Assembly: GCA_030386875.1 (NCBI GenBank)
Contig: CM059557.1
Span: 57,428,514 to 57,492,513 of the forward strand
Reading direction: 5' to 3'
Source: Morinoia aosen
Lineage: Eukaryota > Arthropoda > Malacostraca > Amphipoda > Talitridae
Length of the DNA stretch: 64,000 nt
A program made the position numbers and the translations under genes. Below are positions 31,164 through 41,995 of the stretch, one piece after another; position 1 is the first letter of the stretch; each line of letters starts with the position of its first letter. Under the pieces are notes generated by a model. The model saw only the letters and a list, made by a program, of their open reading frames with translations, was not told the DNA's origin and did no database searches.

Positions 31164-33893
31164 TTATAAGTATCTTGGTTCCGGGGGAGGTCCTAATGCT
31201 GGAAGTTTGGAGCTCTTAAAACGTGAATTTTGGCTATTGGCTGTATCTTCTAGAAATGTCAACTGTTGAAATAGGTCTTGGTCAAACTGCTGTAAATTAT
31301 CCCATATTCTGTTGGCATGAGTGTGAAGCAGAAGGTTTATAGGAGGTAAGTCGACTTGATGATGCAGTGATAAAGAAGAGGTACGGTCCATGCGTGTTGT
31401 ATTGGTGATGAACCGGAGTGCTCTGTTTTGGACTTTTTGTAGCTTCGAAATGGCAGTTGGAGACAATGTGTGGAGTGGGATAGCTGGATAGATGAGTGCT
31501 GATCTGACGAATGATAGATATAATTTGCGTTTTGTTGTCTGTGAAAGGTGCATAAATCTGTACAGTTTGCTCAAGTTGCTGAATCCTATTGCCGTGTGTT
31601 GAATCCTAAATCCGTGTGTTGAAAAGTTTAGACCTAGAATTTTGCCTTTATTGGAGTATGGAAAATGTTGATCATCTATGAAGATGTCTGCGGTTTTGAT
31701 TCTGCTGATTGGAATTATCTTAAATTTTTTGACGTTGGTGGAAATTTTCCATCTGGCTTCGAAATTGTTAATTTGTTGTATGGCATGCTGTGTTTGTTCA
31801 GCTGCAAAGTTCGGAGTGTAACGGCCAGCAGAAATTTGGGTGATGTCGTCGGCAAAGCATATGTAATCAGTATTGGGTATTGGTCCCGGGATGTCATGAG
31901 TATAGAAACTATATAATGTCGGCGATAAACAAGCTCCCTGTGGTACCCCAGTTTGCAGTATAAATGATGGACCTATGAAGTTCCCTATTCTTATTGATGC
32001 GCTCCTGTCTGTTAAGTAGTCGGCCAGTGTCCGTAAAAATAATGGATGAATTCCAGATTGTGAGAGTTTGAATATCAATCCTAAGTGCCATACCTTGTCA
32101 AAAGCTTTGGTCACGTCTCTGAGAACTATGTCTATGGTAAATTTATTGGCTAGATTTATTGCTAGTGTTTCGGTAAACGTTGCCAAGGCGGTGTGGGTTC
32201 CCTTGCTTCTCCTAAAACCATGTTGTCTATTGTTGTATAAGTTGTTAATGGTCAAATGGTCTGTAAGTCTATTGTTGAGTATCTTGTCTAAAAGTTTGCC
32301 ATGGATGTCTAATAGAGATATTGGTCGGTAGTTCTGCACCTGTTTTTGAGACGTGAGGGGTTTTGGGAGAAAAATCATAATGGCGTGTTTGAGACTGTCT
32401 GGGAAGTAGCCTGCTGAGATGGAGTTATTGAAGATATTTAACAAGTATTGTAACATATTAATCGGTAGGTTTTTTATTTGAAGGGTAGTTATGCCAGTTG
32501 GACCTGGAGCTTTCTGCTTGAAGGATCTCAATGTCTGTTTTAACTTATCTATTGTTATAGGGGGAAAATGAAGTTGGTCAAGTCTGTTGGTATTTCCGGT
32601 ATGAAATGGTATTACTTGCTCTGATAAATTGGTCATGTGTTCCTTTACTGCATTGATGTGGTCTAAGTCAAATTCTTCGTCCTCATCTGTCTCGGTAAAA
32701 ATGTTTTTCCAGTGCTCTCTGAATACTATTTCCTTTTCTTGCGGAGTGTGTAATTCTTTTTTGTTATGAATTAGGTATGGGATTGTTTGTTTGTTGTTGT
32801 AGCCTATCATTCTCTTAATTGACGACAAGAATATCTTGGGATCTTCTTGCAATTCTAATGATTGAAATAAAGTATTCCAAGTTTGTGCGTATGCCTGTTT
32901 GTATAGGTTTAGTATTTGCCGTCTGAGATTGATGAGAAGTCTATGGAGTTCTCTGGTTGTTCCGTTGTTGTGAATATAATCTATTGTATGTTGGTATCTG
33001 ACTTGAGTACGGAGTATTTCGGGTGTAGGTTTTATTCCGGGGATAGTTCTATGGGTTATATTTGGAATGGCAATTTTTGTGGCTCCGTGAATATGCTCGG
33101 TCCACTTCTCCAGATGATCATCTATTTCCTCTAACGTTTGTTCTTCTTGCATATCGGGGGATACAACGGCTAGTTGTTCTCTGTATTTCCTCCAATCTGC
33201 TCTATGATATTGTTTCCTTGGTTTGATGGGAATCTGAATTGGGTTTGCTGTTATGGTTGCTATTATAGGGATATGGTCAGAAGGTGTTACAGGTCCTGGT
33301 TGAAAAAATATATTATGGTAGGCTAATGGGTTCTGTAGAGCAATGTCTGGTGTAGAGGTGCTTTTGTGGGTGATCATTGTGGGAAAGTATGGACCTATGT
33401 GAATACATTTTTGTCTCTCTATCAGGTAGTGAAGATGGTTTCCTCTTCTGTTGTTATGTGAGTTTCCTATGGTTCTATGGGATGCATTGATGTCGCCTAT
33501 GAAATATACAGGGTTTGGTCTGTTGAATAGTGTGTGGAAATCTGCAAAGTGAAGATAATCGACTCTCGGTGGGGTGTAAGTTGTGCCTATTGTAAGTGGT
33601 CATTGAAGAGTGTCGACGGTGACTGCCATCATGTCTGAGTAGAAATCGTCTTGTAGTCTACATGGAATGTTCTTTTTTATTGCTATTGCAGCCCCTGCAT
33701 GTTGTTCGTTTGTCTTGTTTGCGTAAAAAGTATTATAGTTGAATATCTTCATATGTTTATCTCCTGTTAAGCTGTGAGCGTTTATTAAAACTATGTCAGG
33801 ATCTATGTGATTTTTGATGCTGGTTAGGGCTATTTTGTTGGTATTCCAGCACTGTACGTTATGTTGTACTATTGTCAATTTGCGTAGATTCAT
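31164..33893 (-). pseudogene. non-LTR retrotransposon ORF2: endonuclease and reverse transcriptase
   Basis: ORF2 nicks target DNA and copies the element RNA by target-primed reverse transcription. The start ATG is at 33893 and one TGA at 33600-33602 interrupts an otherwise continuous ~909-codon frame; the part after 33377 alone is 737 codons. N-terminal endonuclease: IVQHNVQCW, GAAIAIKKN, then after the stop TIGTTYTPPR, YFIGDINASH and SDHIPI. Reverse transcriptase: KAPGPTGITTLQIKNLP, NYRPISLLDIHGKLLDKIL, motif A with DVTKAFDKVWH, motif B TGVPQGACLSP, motif C FADD. A C-terminal conserved tail follows (VQNRALRFITN). All three catalytic Asp residues of the polymerase are present. The endonuclease position usually Glu in L-N-E reads INAHSL. 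One point change separates it from a full frame. Confidence 0.92.
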
Positions 33894-35576
33894 TGTGTAG
33901 TGCGAATATTTTTAGGTTTTTTGGTTGCTGTGACCATTGATTGGTGTCTGGGGAACGTTATGAATTGTTCGTGTGGTATTATATTTATTTTAATCCGGGT
34001 GAATTGAACTCTTTTTGCAAATATGTATTCCAGAAGTGTCGCTGATCTCATTTCCTGCACTGAAAATTTATACCCGCTTTCATTGTCTTTTTTTGGCTCA
34101 GATATATAACAGTCTGCGTCTGGTTCTTCTGGTATTGGTGATCGATCCTGAAAATTACGGTACAGTTTAATGGGGTGGCTATGTTTCTTGTCTATGATTA
34201 TTGTTGTATTCTCTACTTCATCGCTGATCCTCCTCTTTTGTCTAAGGTCGGTCTCTGTATAAATTCTGTTTCTGTTTGGGTATCCATGGTTTCCTCTACT
34301 ATGTGGTGTTCAGGTGGAGTTGCTTGTGCGATTGGTGTTTCATCGTTTCTATAATAAAAGTTGAAAATAGCAGTCGAGTCTCGTTCTGGGAATGTTGTAT
34401 CATTGTTAAAGTTGTCTTTGAGGAATCTGGACAGAATATTGCCAAATTTCTTTGTTCTGTCAAGTGCTGCTATGTGTGCCTCTAGTATTAAGGCTGTAAG
34501 TTTAATGTGCGTATGGTTGGTGAGGGTTAGGGTGTGTTGCGGTGGATTTGTCTGTTGGATTGCTTGTTTGGTTATTTCTGCGTAGGTAGTATGAGATTTT
34601 TGTTGTTTTTTCAATTGTTCCTCTTCCCGCTTTAGTTTATGATATTTTTTCTGTACGGACAGCTGGCTGCGAGTGTTCTATGCATTCCTTGACAGTTGAG
34701 ACATTACTTCAATGTATTTGTGCAGTTTTGATATGAGTGTTCCTGGGATGAGCATTCAGAACAGAACTGAGAACTTTGTGTGCATTGGAAGGTGGTATGA
34801 TTTTCAAATTTATAACATTTGTAGCAAATCAATATGTGGGTGTATTCTTCCTGCTCGCATTGATGGGGTGTGATTTTTGTATGAAACATGTAGAAACCGT
34901 CTCTGAGTATCCTTTGTGCTGTTAAGGTATCTGTCGTTACTATTTTCATTAGGTGGGTGTAATTTTTTATTTTGATTATGTCTGTTACCTTTATCCAATT
35001 ATTTTGATTTTCGATCTCATTCTTTATTTCGTCTGTTGGTCTCACTCCAATGTCTGAATCAATTTGTCGAACGAATATTGTTCTCTTTGCTCTTAAATCA
35101 GGTGGTATTGCTGGAACGAGGTTTAATTTTTCAAAGACTTGGGTGGCCTTAGGAGATGTTAATTCATCAACGGAATTGGTATCGTCTGTCACAGCGTAAA
35201 ATCCATTTTTGGTGCCTGTGAGCCGGATGAGAGGGGCATTTAATTCTTTGAAAGTGGCTTCGAAGATTTTTGCTTTGTCTGTCTGTTTAGAGGTGTCGAT
35301 GGTTTTGAGTTGGACAGGGTATGTTGGTGTTTTGGCTGGTCGAGGATTTGGAAAGAAGGCTGTCAGCGGTTCCGGAGGATGTAAAATAGTCGGTGGCGCA
35401 GAAGCCGGCCCTGACTTCCCAGAAAAAGAATCAGATCTAGTCCATGAGGTGGAACGGCCCGAAGGCTGGAGAAAAGGTGCACGGGGTGGTTGACTACCCT
35501 GTCCTCCACGACCACCCCCAGCCCCCCTCCCCCGCTCAGGGGGGGGCATAGCAGCTAAAACACCGGTTAACAGCAA
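33890..35576 (-). pseudogene. non-LTR retrotransposon ORF1: zinc-knuckle nucleic-acid-binding protein, broken
   Basis: ORF1 proteins bind the element RNA. The first intact piece (35576-34704, 290 codons) has a Gly/Arg/Pro-rich N-terminus and a fold-like segment around KRTIFVRQIDSDIG. Two zinc knuckles follow, CYKCYKFENHTTFQC and CSECSSQEHSYQNC. It is ended by a TAA just before a third knuckle that is still readable (CLNCQGMHRTLAASC). The frame then changes near 34640 and runs 34614-34213 (TTYAEITKQ). It changes again to reach the natural end. There the last codons read into TGA at 33890-33892, overlapping the ORF2 ATG as ATGA. At least one stop and two frameshifts make it non-functional. The chosen start is the first Met of the longest piece; the true start could be the internal Met ten residues on. 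Confidence 0.85.
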
Positions 35577-35823
35577 TACAAATCAACAAGATCACCAAAA
35601 ATGCACAAAAAAGAAGAAAAACAAATAGAAATGATCACAAGAAATAATAGTCACGAGGCAATCACCCCCTATATGGCTACAATAATAGTAGCTTACCTCT
35701 CACTCCCAAGACAAAAGTAAGGCTATTTAAGAGACAGCACAATTCCCAAGGGGACCAAAACCTTCTCCAAGCAGAGAGCACACGGCAAAGCACACATCCA
35801 CTCGGCACGGTAACCGGAGTGAC

Positions 35824-35834
35824 ATACACCCCAG
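35824..35834. repeat. putative target-site duplication, right copy
   Basis: atacaccccag at the point where the 33-bp array resumes. It is identical to 29722-29732. Confidence 0.65.
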
Positions 35835-36630
35835 CCTGCAAGCAGCACCCATGCTATACACCCCCAGCCTGCAAGCAGCACCCCATGCTACACACCCATG
35901 CCTGCAAGCAGCACCCATGCTATACACCCCAGCCTGCAAGCAGCACCCCATGCTACACACCCCAGCCTGTAAGCAGCACCAGTGCTACACACCCATGCCT
36001 GCAAGCAGCACCCATGCTACACACCCCAGCCTGCAAGCAGCACAAATGCTATACACCCCAGCCTGCAAGCAGCACCCCATGCTACACACCCCAGCCTGTA
36101 AGCAGCACCCATGCTACACACCCCAGCCTGCAAGCAGCACCCATGCTATACACCCCAGCCTGCAAGAAGCACCCCATGCTACACACCCCAGCCTGCAAGC
36201 AGCACCTCAGGCTACACACCCCAGCCTGCAAGCAGCAGCCCATGCTACACACCCATGCCTGCAAGCAGCACCTCATGCTACACACCCCAGCCTGCAAGCA
36301 GCACCCCATGCTACACACCCCAGCCTGCAAGCAGCACCCCATGCTACACACCCATGCCTGCAAGGAGCACCCCATGCTACACACCCCAGCCTGCAAGCAG
36401 CACCCATGCTATACACCCCAGCCTGCAAGAAGCACCCCATGCTACACACCCCAGCCTGCAAGCAGCGCCCCATGCTACACACCCCTGCCTGCAAGCAGCA
36501 GCCCATGCTACACACCCCAGCCTGCAAGCAGCACCCCATGCTACACACCCCAGCCTGCAACCAGCACCCATGCTATACACCCCAGCCTGCTAGCAGCACC
36601 CATGCTATACACCCCAGCCTGCAAGCAATA
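35824..36630. repeat. 33-bp minisatellite, right segment, about 25 copies
   Basis: Same unit and orientation as 29139-29732 (cctgcaagcagcacc, catgctacacacccc). More 32-base units occur here than on the left, and variants such as acacccatgcctg, gcctgtaagc and caagaagcac appear. The last unit reads gcctgcaagcaatatcc and then unique sequence begins. Frames up to 300 codons are read-through. Confidence 0.96.
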
Positions 36631-39600
36631 TCCCGGTGCACACAAGAGGGCGGTGGGATAGCAGTCCACAGAGTCCGACGTCCACAAGCTTGTGTCCGTG
36701 CAAGTGTCCGAGTTCGCAATCAAGTTTCCAGCCTCCTGGGAGCTCAAGTCTGAGCGACGCTGTTTCTGCATGCATTGCTTCTTTTCCCTCAAGAATTGCA
36801 AGCTTTGGAGCGCTAAATGATCATTGCTTTAAAGGGGAATTAATGCCGCGTGTTTGCCAGCGAAAGACAGGAAAGCGCGCGATATTTTTGTGTGTATGAA
36901 TAATATTGTTGCCTCAAGGTTCTACCGCGGTGGCCGACACATAAAAAACTGCAGAACTAAAACATGGATCGGTAATTAATCTAATTCCTTGTTTAAAATA
37001 AACCTCAGTCAACAAAACACGTGGAAAATCTGAGACTTGCTGTTCGCGCTCTCGGCACAAATCGCAGAGAAGCCCTACATTTCACCACCGGCCCATAGTT
37101 TATTCACATACTAACTGGAGATAAGGACTCAAAAAGCCATTAGCTTTCACGCAGAGCGCTCCTCCAGCATCTGAGACCTGCAAGTACATGGACATGCCAG
37201 AGATGTCAGTGTTTTCTTCATCAGTTTCATTCAGTATCTATAACATTTTATTTGCGCTCTGGAGGGGTTTTCATTCTGTTACCGATCTGGTTAAATGATT
37301 TACAAAACTTGTCGAATATCATCAAATCACGTTATTTTTGGCGGTACATGTACGCCAGTCATATCATAATTCTGCTTGTGCCTTCGTTACTTCGCCCGTA
37401 ACGCCATCAGCACAGTACCGTAACCTAGATGCAAATCATTTTGTGCTGCTATTTCTACTACGAAAATTTAGCATTGGGGACATGGAATACTGAAAAAGAA
37501 ATCGAAATTCCGTTGTAGATTAGGTTAGGTTAGAATTCGGTAAATGAGGATAGGTTTGGTTTGGATGAATTAGGTGAGGATGGGTAAGGCTGTGGTAAAT
37601 TAAGATTCAATTTATTAGTTAAGATATATTATTTTAGGATAGTTGAAATGGAATCGGTTTAGATGGATCAGATTAAGATAGGAGGGTGGGGTTATTTAAA
37701 CAAAATAAGCAACAGTGAATGTATTTTCAGAATCCAGTTAGTACATGTTATTTCTCCGTTTAAAATAAGCTGGTCCTGCTTAAAGTCTTCGTGATGCCGT
37801 TTACCATCCGATCAACGAGGCAGCAGACCACACGAGTTCTGCAATGAATACGATAGATACAAGGGAAAAATTAAGTCTGTTTATCGTAATTTTAAGTGAC
37901 GAAGCGAATGAAGTAACTTTAATGGTTACCCATATGTTTTTATGCGTTTATACAGTAGCACTCAGAGAGGTGATTCCTTTCCTTACTGTTATTCAAAATT
38001 TTTGGTATATCTTTCATCGGCTCTCATGAAAAACACTTCTAGTTACACACTTGTATAAGTTCCAATGACTACGTCGGGCATTATTTGCGTGGAATTTGCT
38101 CAATATAAATTGTGAAATCTGGAGAGATCAAATTGAATTTATTAGTATTTAAATTTGAACTATGAGAGTGAGCTACTATATTTAACGAAAGAAGCCTCTC
38201 CACGTAAACGCTGTGTTATGATGAAAATATTTTTTTCAACACTATCTGATTCTTAGAATTTAAGAATAGAATATACTAATAGAAGAGTAATACTTTACAT
38301 CAGAAATAGAAATACATTCCATAGAAATACTTAGAGAAACTCATTCTTAAATTGATCTGGCACGTAGTAACGTGGAGGTTCTGAACGCATGCATGTATTT
38401 TGTTGCTTTTTGTTAAGCTGTCACCAGAGTCTGTTCTTTGTAGGTCCTGGCATCTCAACGCCGAGGCAAACTCACGAGAAGTATGGCGCTGCTTAAAAAT
38501 TGAGTCACGAAAATATTTATTTATTATTTTAAAATATTTCATAGAGTGGTTAGCTGCTCTTTGTTGTGAAGCGATCAGAGTGAAAATGAAGCTCCTCAGT
38601 CTAACTTTTTCGCCGCCTACATGCATGTTTTTCACCACCGAAGTAATTAAATCCCTTAGGCAGCGAAAAACATGCATCCTCCGGCTGGAAGTTTGACTGG
38701 GTCACTACCTTTCCGCAGGAGTTCATTACAGGACTTTCCGTAAATTATAGCCTTGCATGGACTGGATGTCGAATGTAAAAATTAACGTGGTGAAATATTC
38801 CCTTCCCGTCACGACTGTCGCAGCAGTTACAACTGCAGTGAATGACTTTCAGTTGCAGAATCGGATCGATTACGATCGGGGAACCTGAAAGCGTAGTAAT
38901 TTCCAGTTACTTATGGAATGTAATGCTGACTCCTAATTTAATGCAGGTAATTATGTTCATTCAAGAATTACTCAGTGCCAAGCGCATAATAATTAATAAA
39001 TAATACAGAGTAGACAGCTGTGATAACGCTATTCACATACTGCGTGCAGCAGCTTATTTACTGACTGTTTACACCTCTGGCCCGCGTTCACTATGATGTC
39101 CCAGAGCTGATTCATAGTAGATTACATTTACTTTGATAACCCTATAAAAAAATTCTTCAATCAAATGTCACATAATTACAGGACACGTTTTCACAGGTAC
39201 TTCAATTGTGTGATGCGTGGAAATGTGTCATACCCATGTTCAGCAAATCATGGAATACATTTCATTTATAATTCCTTTATGGTGAAGTTTAAAGGCTGTG
39301 ATTTTGCCTGGGATTTTTTTAAGCTTTTCATAGATGTAAAGCCGCCCATCAAGCTGTTACGAGCAGCGTGCGGTACGCTAGCTACGCAATAAATGCCTGA
39401 GGCATAAAATGATCTTTGTACCGCACCCATTGTACACAGCGTGGACTTAATACTAAATTAAGTATTATGTAATCAAAAGTCGTTCGCAAGCAAAAGCATC
39501 TCCGTTCTTTCGTGTGGAGATATTTGCTCCTGCTGGCATGTCACAAGTGTTAGTTTAAATGCACCTGGCATTAATGGCTGTCACTCAGCGGAACTGTCTT

Positions 39601-39827
39601 CAACTTGTTCAGAGCAGTGGCATCTGATCGCGAGGTGTTGTGCTTGCTCAGGTGGTTTCAAGTCTTGTAATTGTCTATATCAGCTTTATTGACTTTGGCT
39701 AATGGTTCTTCAATTTCTTTGACCCTCCTAATGAGTTTTGTCGCGATAGCGGTCTGTCTGCGGTGGAGGGACAGCGGAGAGGTGCCTGACTGCATGCAAT
39801 ACCCCGCCTCACCCGGGCACCTACATG
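36631..39827. other. intergenic, no gene recognised
   Basis: Unique sequence. A short gattaggttaggttag string at about 37518-37533 matches two to three TTAGG units, the arthropod telomere motif. It sits in a G- and T-rich 170-base stretch and is too short to call a telomeric insertion. Frames of about 98 and 125 codons at 38300-38696 on opposite strands have no recognisable domain. Confidence 0.5.
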
Positions 39828-40082
39828 TAGTAGGGGTCAAAATAAAACAACACGTTGACGAAATCACCAGATTCCACATTTATAGACCACGTACAATTGC
39901 GAAAATAGGACTACATATAAACAATAATATATAAAGGTTAATAATATGTCTAAAGCCAACAAATATTTAATAGAAAAAATATATAGGAACATGTGTAATA
40001 AATACGCGGACAAAAGCTGGCAACAAATTTCGAGATATATGTACATACATTAATACTTCTTTACATAACTGTTATTATTAAT

Positions 40083-41062
40083 TTTGGCATCGAGACATTA
40101 AGAGTAGTTTACTGCCAGCCTTTTACAAGTTTCGAGTGTAATCTTATTCCATTCTTCAATGCAAGTTTCTTTGAGCTCAGTGATGTTATTGGGACCTCTT
40201 TTCTGAATCATCAATTTCAATTCCCTCCACAAGTTTTTGATTAGATTCATTTCCGGGGATTGACTGGGCTATTCTAATATATGTTTATCTTCTTCATCCT
40301 CAACCAATTCTCCGTTTCGTTTGCAGTTTGCTTTGGATCGTTATCTTGTTGGAAGGTCCATCCAAGTTTCAATTTTAACAAACGAGCTGAAGGTAGGGGT
40401 TGGTCTTCCTAATTTTACGATTTTTCCTGCCATTCACGGTTCCTTCAACAATATGGAGTTTACCTACCCCTGATGAGCTGAAACATCCCCACACCATAAT
40501 TGAGTCACCTCCAAACTCAACAGCGAGTATGGTACACTTTGGTTTATGCTCTTCGTTTTGTTGCATTAAAACATGGTTTGTGCTGTTTCTCCCGAGTAGT
40601 TCGATTTTTGTTTCATCTGACCACATAACTGAGTTCCAAAACGCTGCTGGCTTGTTCAAATGGTCGTTGTCATACTTCAGCTTTGCGTTTACGTGATATT
40701 TCTGGAGAAGAGGTGTCCTACAAGGGGTGCGGGAGCGAAGATCTTCACGGCGTAGTGCCCTGTTGATCTTGTGTTTGCTGGCTTCGATCTCAGATGCTTT
40801 GAGATTATCCTTCAATTCTTTCCGAGTAGTTTGAGGCCTCTGCACTGCTGTTGGGACCAATGTCCGAATAGCACGGTCGTTAGCCTTCCATGGACGGCCC
40901 AGTTCAAGGCTTCCTAAGAGTCGTATTCCGGCATTTCCCCTAGCGTATTATGGTTCCAACCGAGGCTAAAGGAACACACAGTTGTGCACATATATTCCGA
41001 TAACCCAAACCTTCATTATGGAGCTCCGCAATAGGCTCGCAAAGGTCTTGGCTGATGTCCTT
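40083..41062 (-). pseudogene. Tc1-like transposase, decayed (copy 2)
   Basis: On the minus strand the helix-turn-helix region near 41040-40930 is recognisable, and the open piece 40860-40375 covers the middle. It includes QTTRKELKDN, the first catalytic block WSDETKIELLG with its Asp intact, and DSIMVWGCF followed by GKLHIVEGTVNG, the segment that is frameshifted in copy 1. After a further break, QQDNDPKQTA is readable. Then comes SPEMNLIKNLW, where the third catalytic residue, Glu in copy 1 (NPIENLW), is Lys. Several stops follow to about 40083. It is inactive, by lesions different from those in copy 1. Confidence 0.88.
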
Positions 41063-41074
41063 ATCCTTAACCGT

Positions 41075-41636
41075 GTGTTGCCGCAGATCTTAATTTTGAC
41101 TTAGGTTAAGAAGTAGAACACCTGTGTCCGTGATAAGCACGGATTATTTGATCGTTAGTTTTTGCTGGAGTGACTTGTAAAATTGCGCCTACATTTTTGT
41201 GATTATTCGCTAGGTTCATTTACTGTTATATTTGATTTGACTTTAAATAATCTAAAATGATTTATGATGTTAGATTTTTTCCGAGTGTAGGAAGCAAGTT
41301 AATTGCGTTAGTTTACTCATATATATTTCCTTTATTTACAGAACGAACCTCATATTATTTTCAACCTGCAGCCACTCATTGTAGCCACTGTAGCCGTTCT
41401 GTAGCCATCTCTGGAACTACTGTAGCCGTTCTGTATATAGCCTTTACTGTTTCCTCTCATTGTAACTACCAATTATTGTTACCTGTTTCACTGTGATGTC
41501 GACTAACGGAAAACAAAAACTAAATTAATGACTATTGTTTCAACTTGAATGCGCTCTTGTTCATTTTGTGTTCAGTAAAATAGTGGTAATGAATAACTAA
41601 GGCCGGTGATGCCTAGCGAAGGTGTGTGGCGCCTTC
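41075..41636. mobile_element. 562-base insertion inside Tc1 copy 2 (unclassified)
   Basis: It interrupts the sequence just upstream of the transposase helix-turn-helix, which is continuous in copy 1. The six bases accgtg occur immediately before (41069-41074) and after (41637-41642), consistent with a target duplication. No terminal inverted repeats or coding domain are visible. It contains a local ctgtagccgttctgtagcc repetition near 41380-41435. Identity unknown. Confidence 0.55.
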
Positions 41637-41995
41637 ACCGTGCTCACGACCTTTCAGAACGAAAGCTGCTGTTCCAATGACACGTTATAGGCGATGAATG
41701 CTGACGAAAGTTCGGTTGCCAAACAGTAGAATGTATTAGAACATTGTGGAATAATCCTACAATAATTTTAATGTATAATAATATCGAGAAAAAAGTTGGG
41801 CTTTGTAAACTTTTGTTCACATATTTATTATACATGCGTCTATATATTTTTTCTATTAAATATATGTGGGTAGATGTAATATCAACCATTTTATATTACT
41901 GTTTATACGTAGTCCAATTTTCGTAATTGAACTTCGTTTAGAATATATGGAATCTGTAGATTTAATCAACGCGTTGTATTATTTTAGCCCCCACT

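Larger units (their letters stand above)
29733..35823 (-). mobile_element. non-LTR retrotransposon (Jockey-like) inserted in the 33-bp array
   Basis: A ~6.1 kb element on the minus strand. Its 5' end is at 35823 and its 3' end at 29733. In order it has a ~250-base 5' leader, ORF1 with zinc knuckles, ORF2 with an apurinic-type endonuclease and reverse transcriptase, and a ~1.4 kb 3' region. That 3' region has a long AT microsatellite, repeated modules and hairpins. The 33-bp array lies on both sides in the same orientation and phase, with atacaccccag repeated at both junctions. Reading along the minus strand, the 3' junction runs through a C tract and not a plain poly(A) tail. Clade assignment (Jockey supergroup) is from the motif style only. 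Confidence 0.85.
39828..41995 (-). mobile_element. Tc1-like DNA transposon, copy 2, with nested insertion
   Basis: Same family as 3746-5359 but inverted. The left terminus (gtaggggtcaaaataa, gaaatcaccag) and the reverse complement of the right terminus (cagtgggggctaaaataa, gattaaatct) match each other and copy 1. The arms again extend about 200 bases inward (39828-40020 and 41796-41995). The element is about 550 bases longer than copy 1 because foreign sequence interrupts its transposase at 41075-41636. The flanking TA on the left is degraded to TG. Confidence 0.88.

Noticed and set aside
29006-36753. CKQHPMLHTPA-type frames up to 300 codons
   Set aside because: Read-through of the 33-bp array on both strands.
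37518-37533. Interstitial telomere (TTAGG) repeat
   Set aside because: Only two to three units inside a generally G/T-rich stretch; too short to separate from chance.
38300-38696. 125- and 98-codon frames on opposite strands
   Set aside because: They overlap each other and have no recognisable domain; chance frames.
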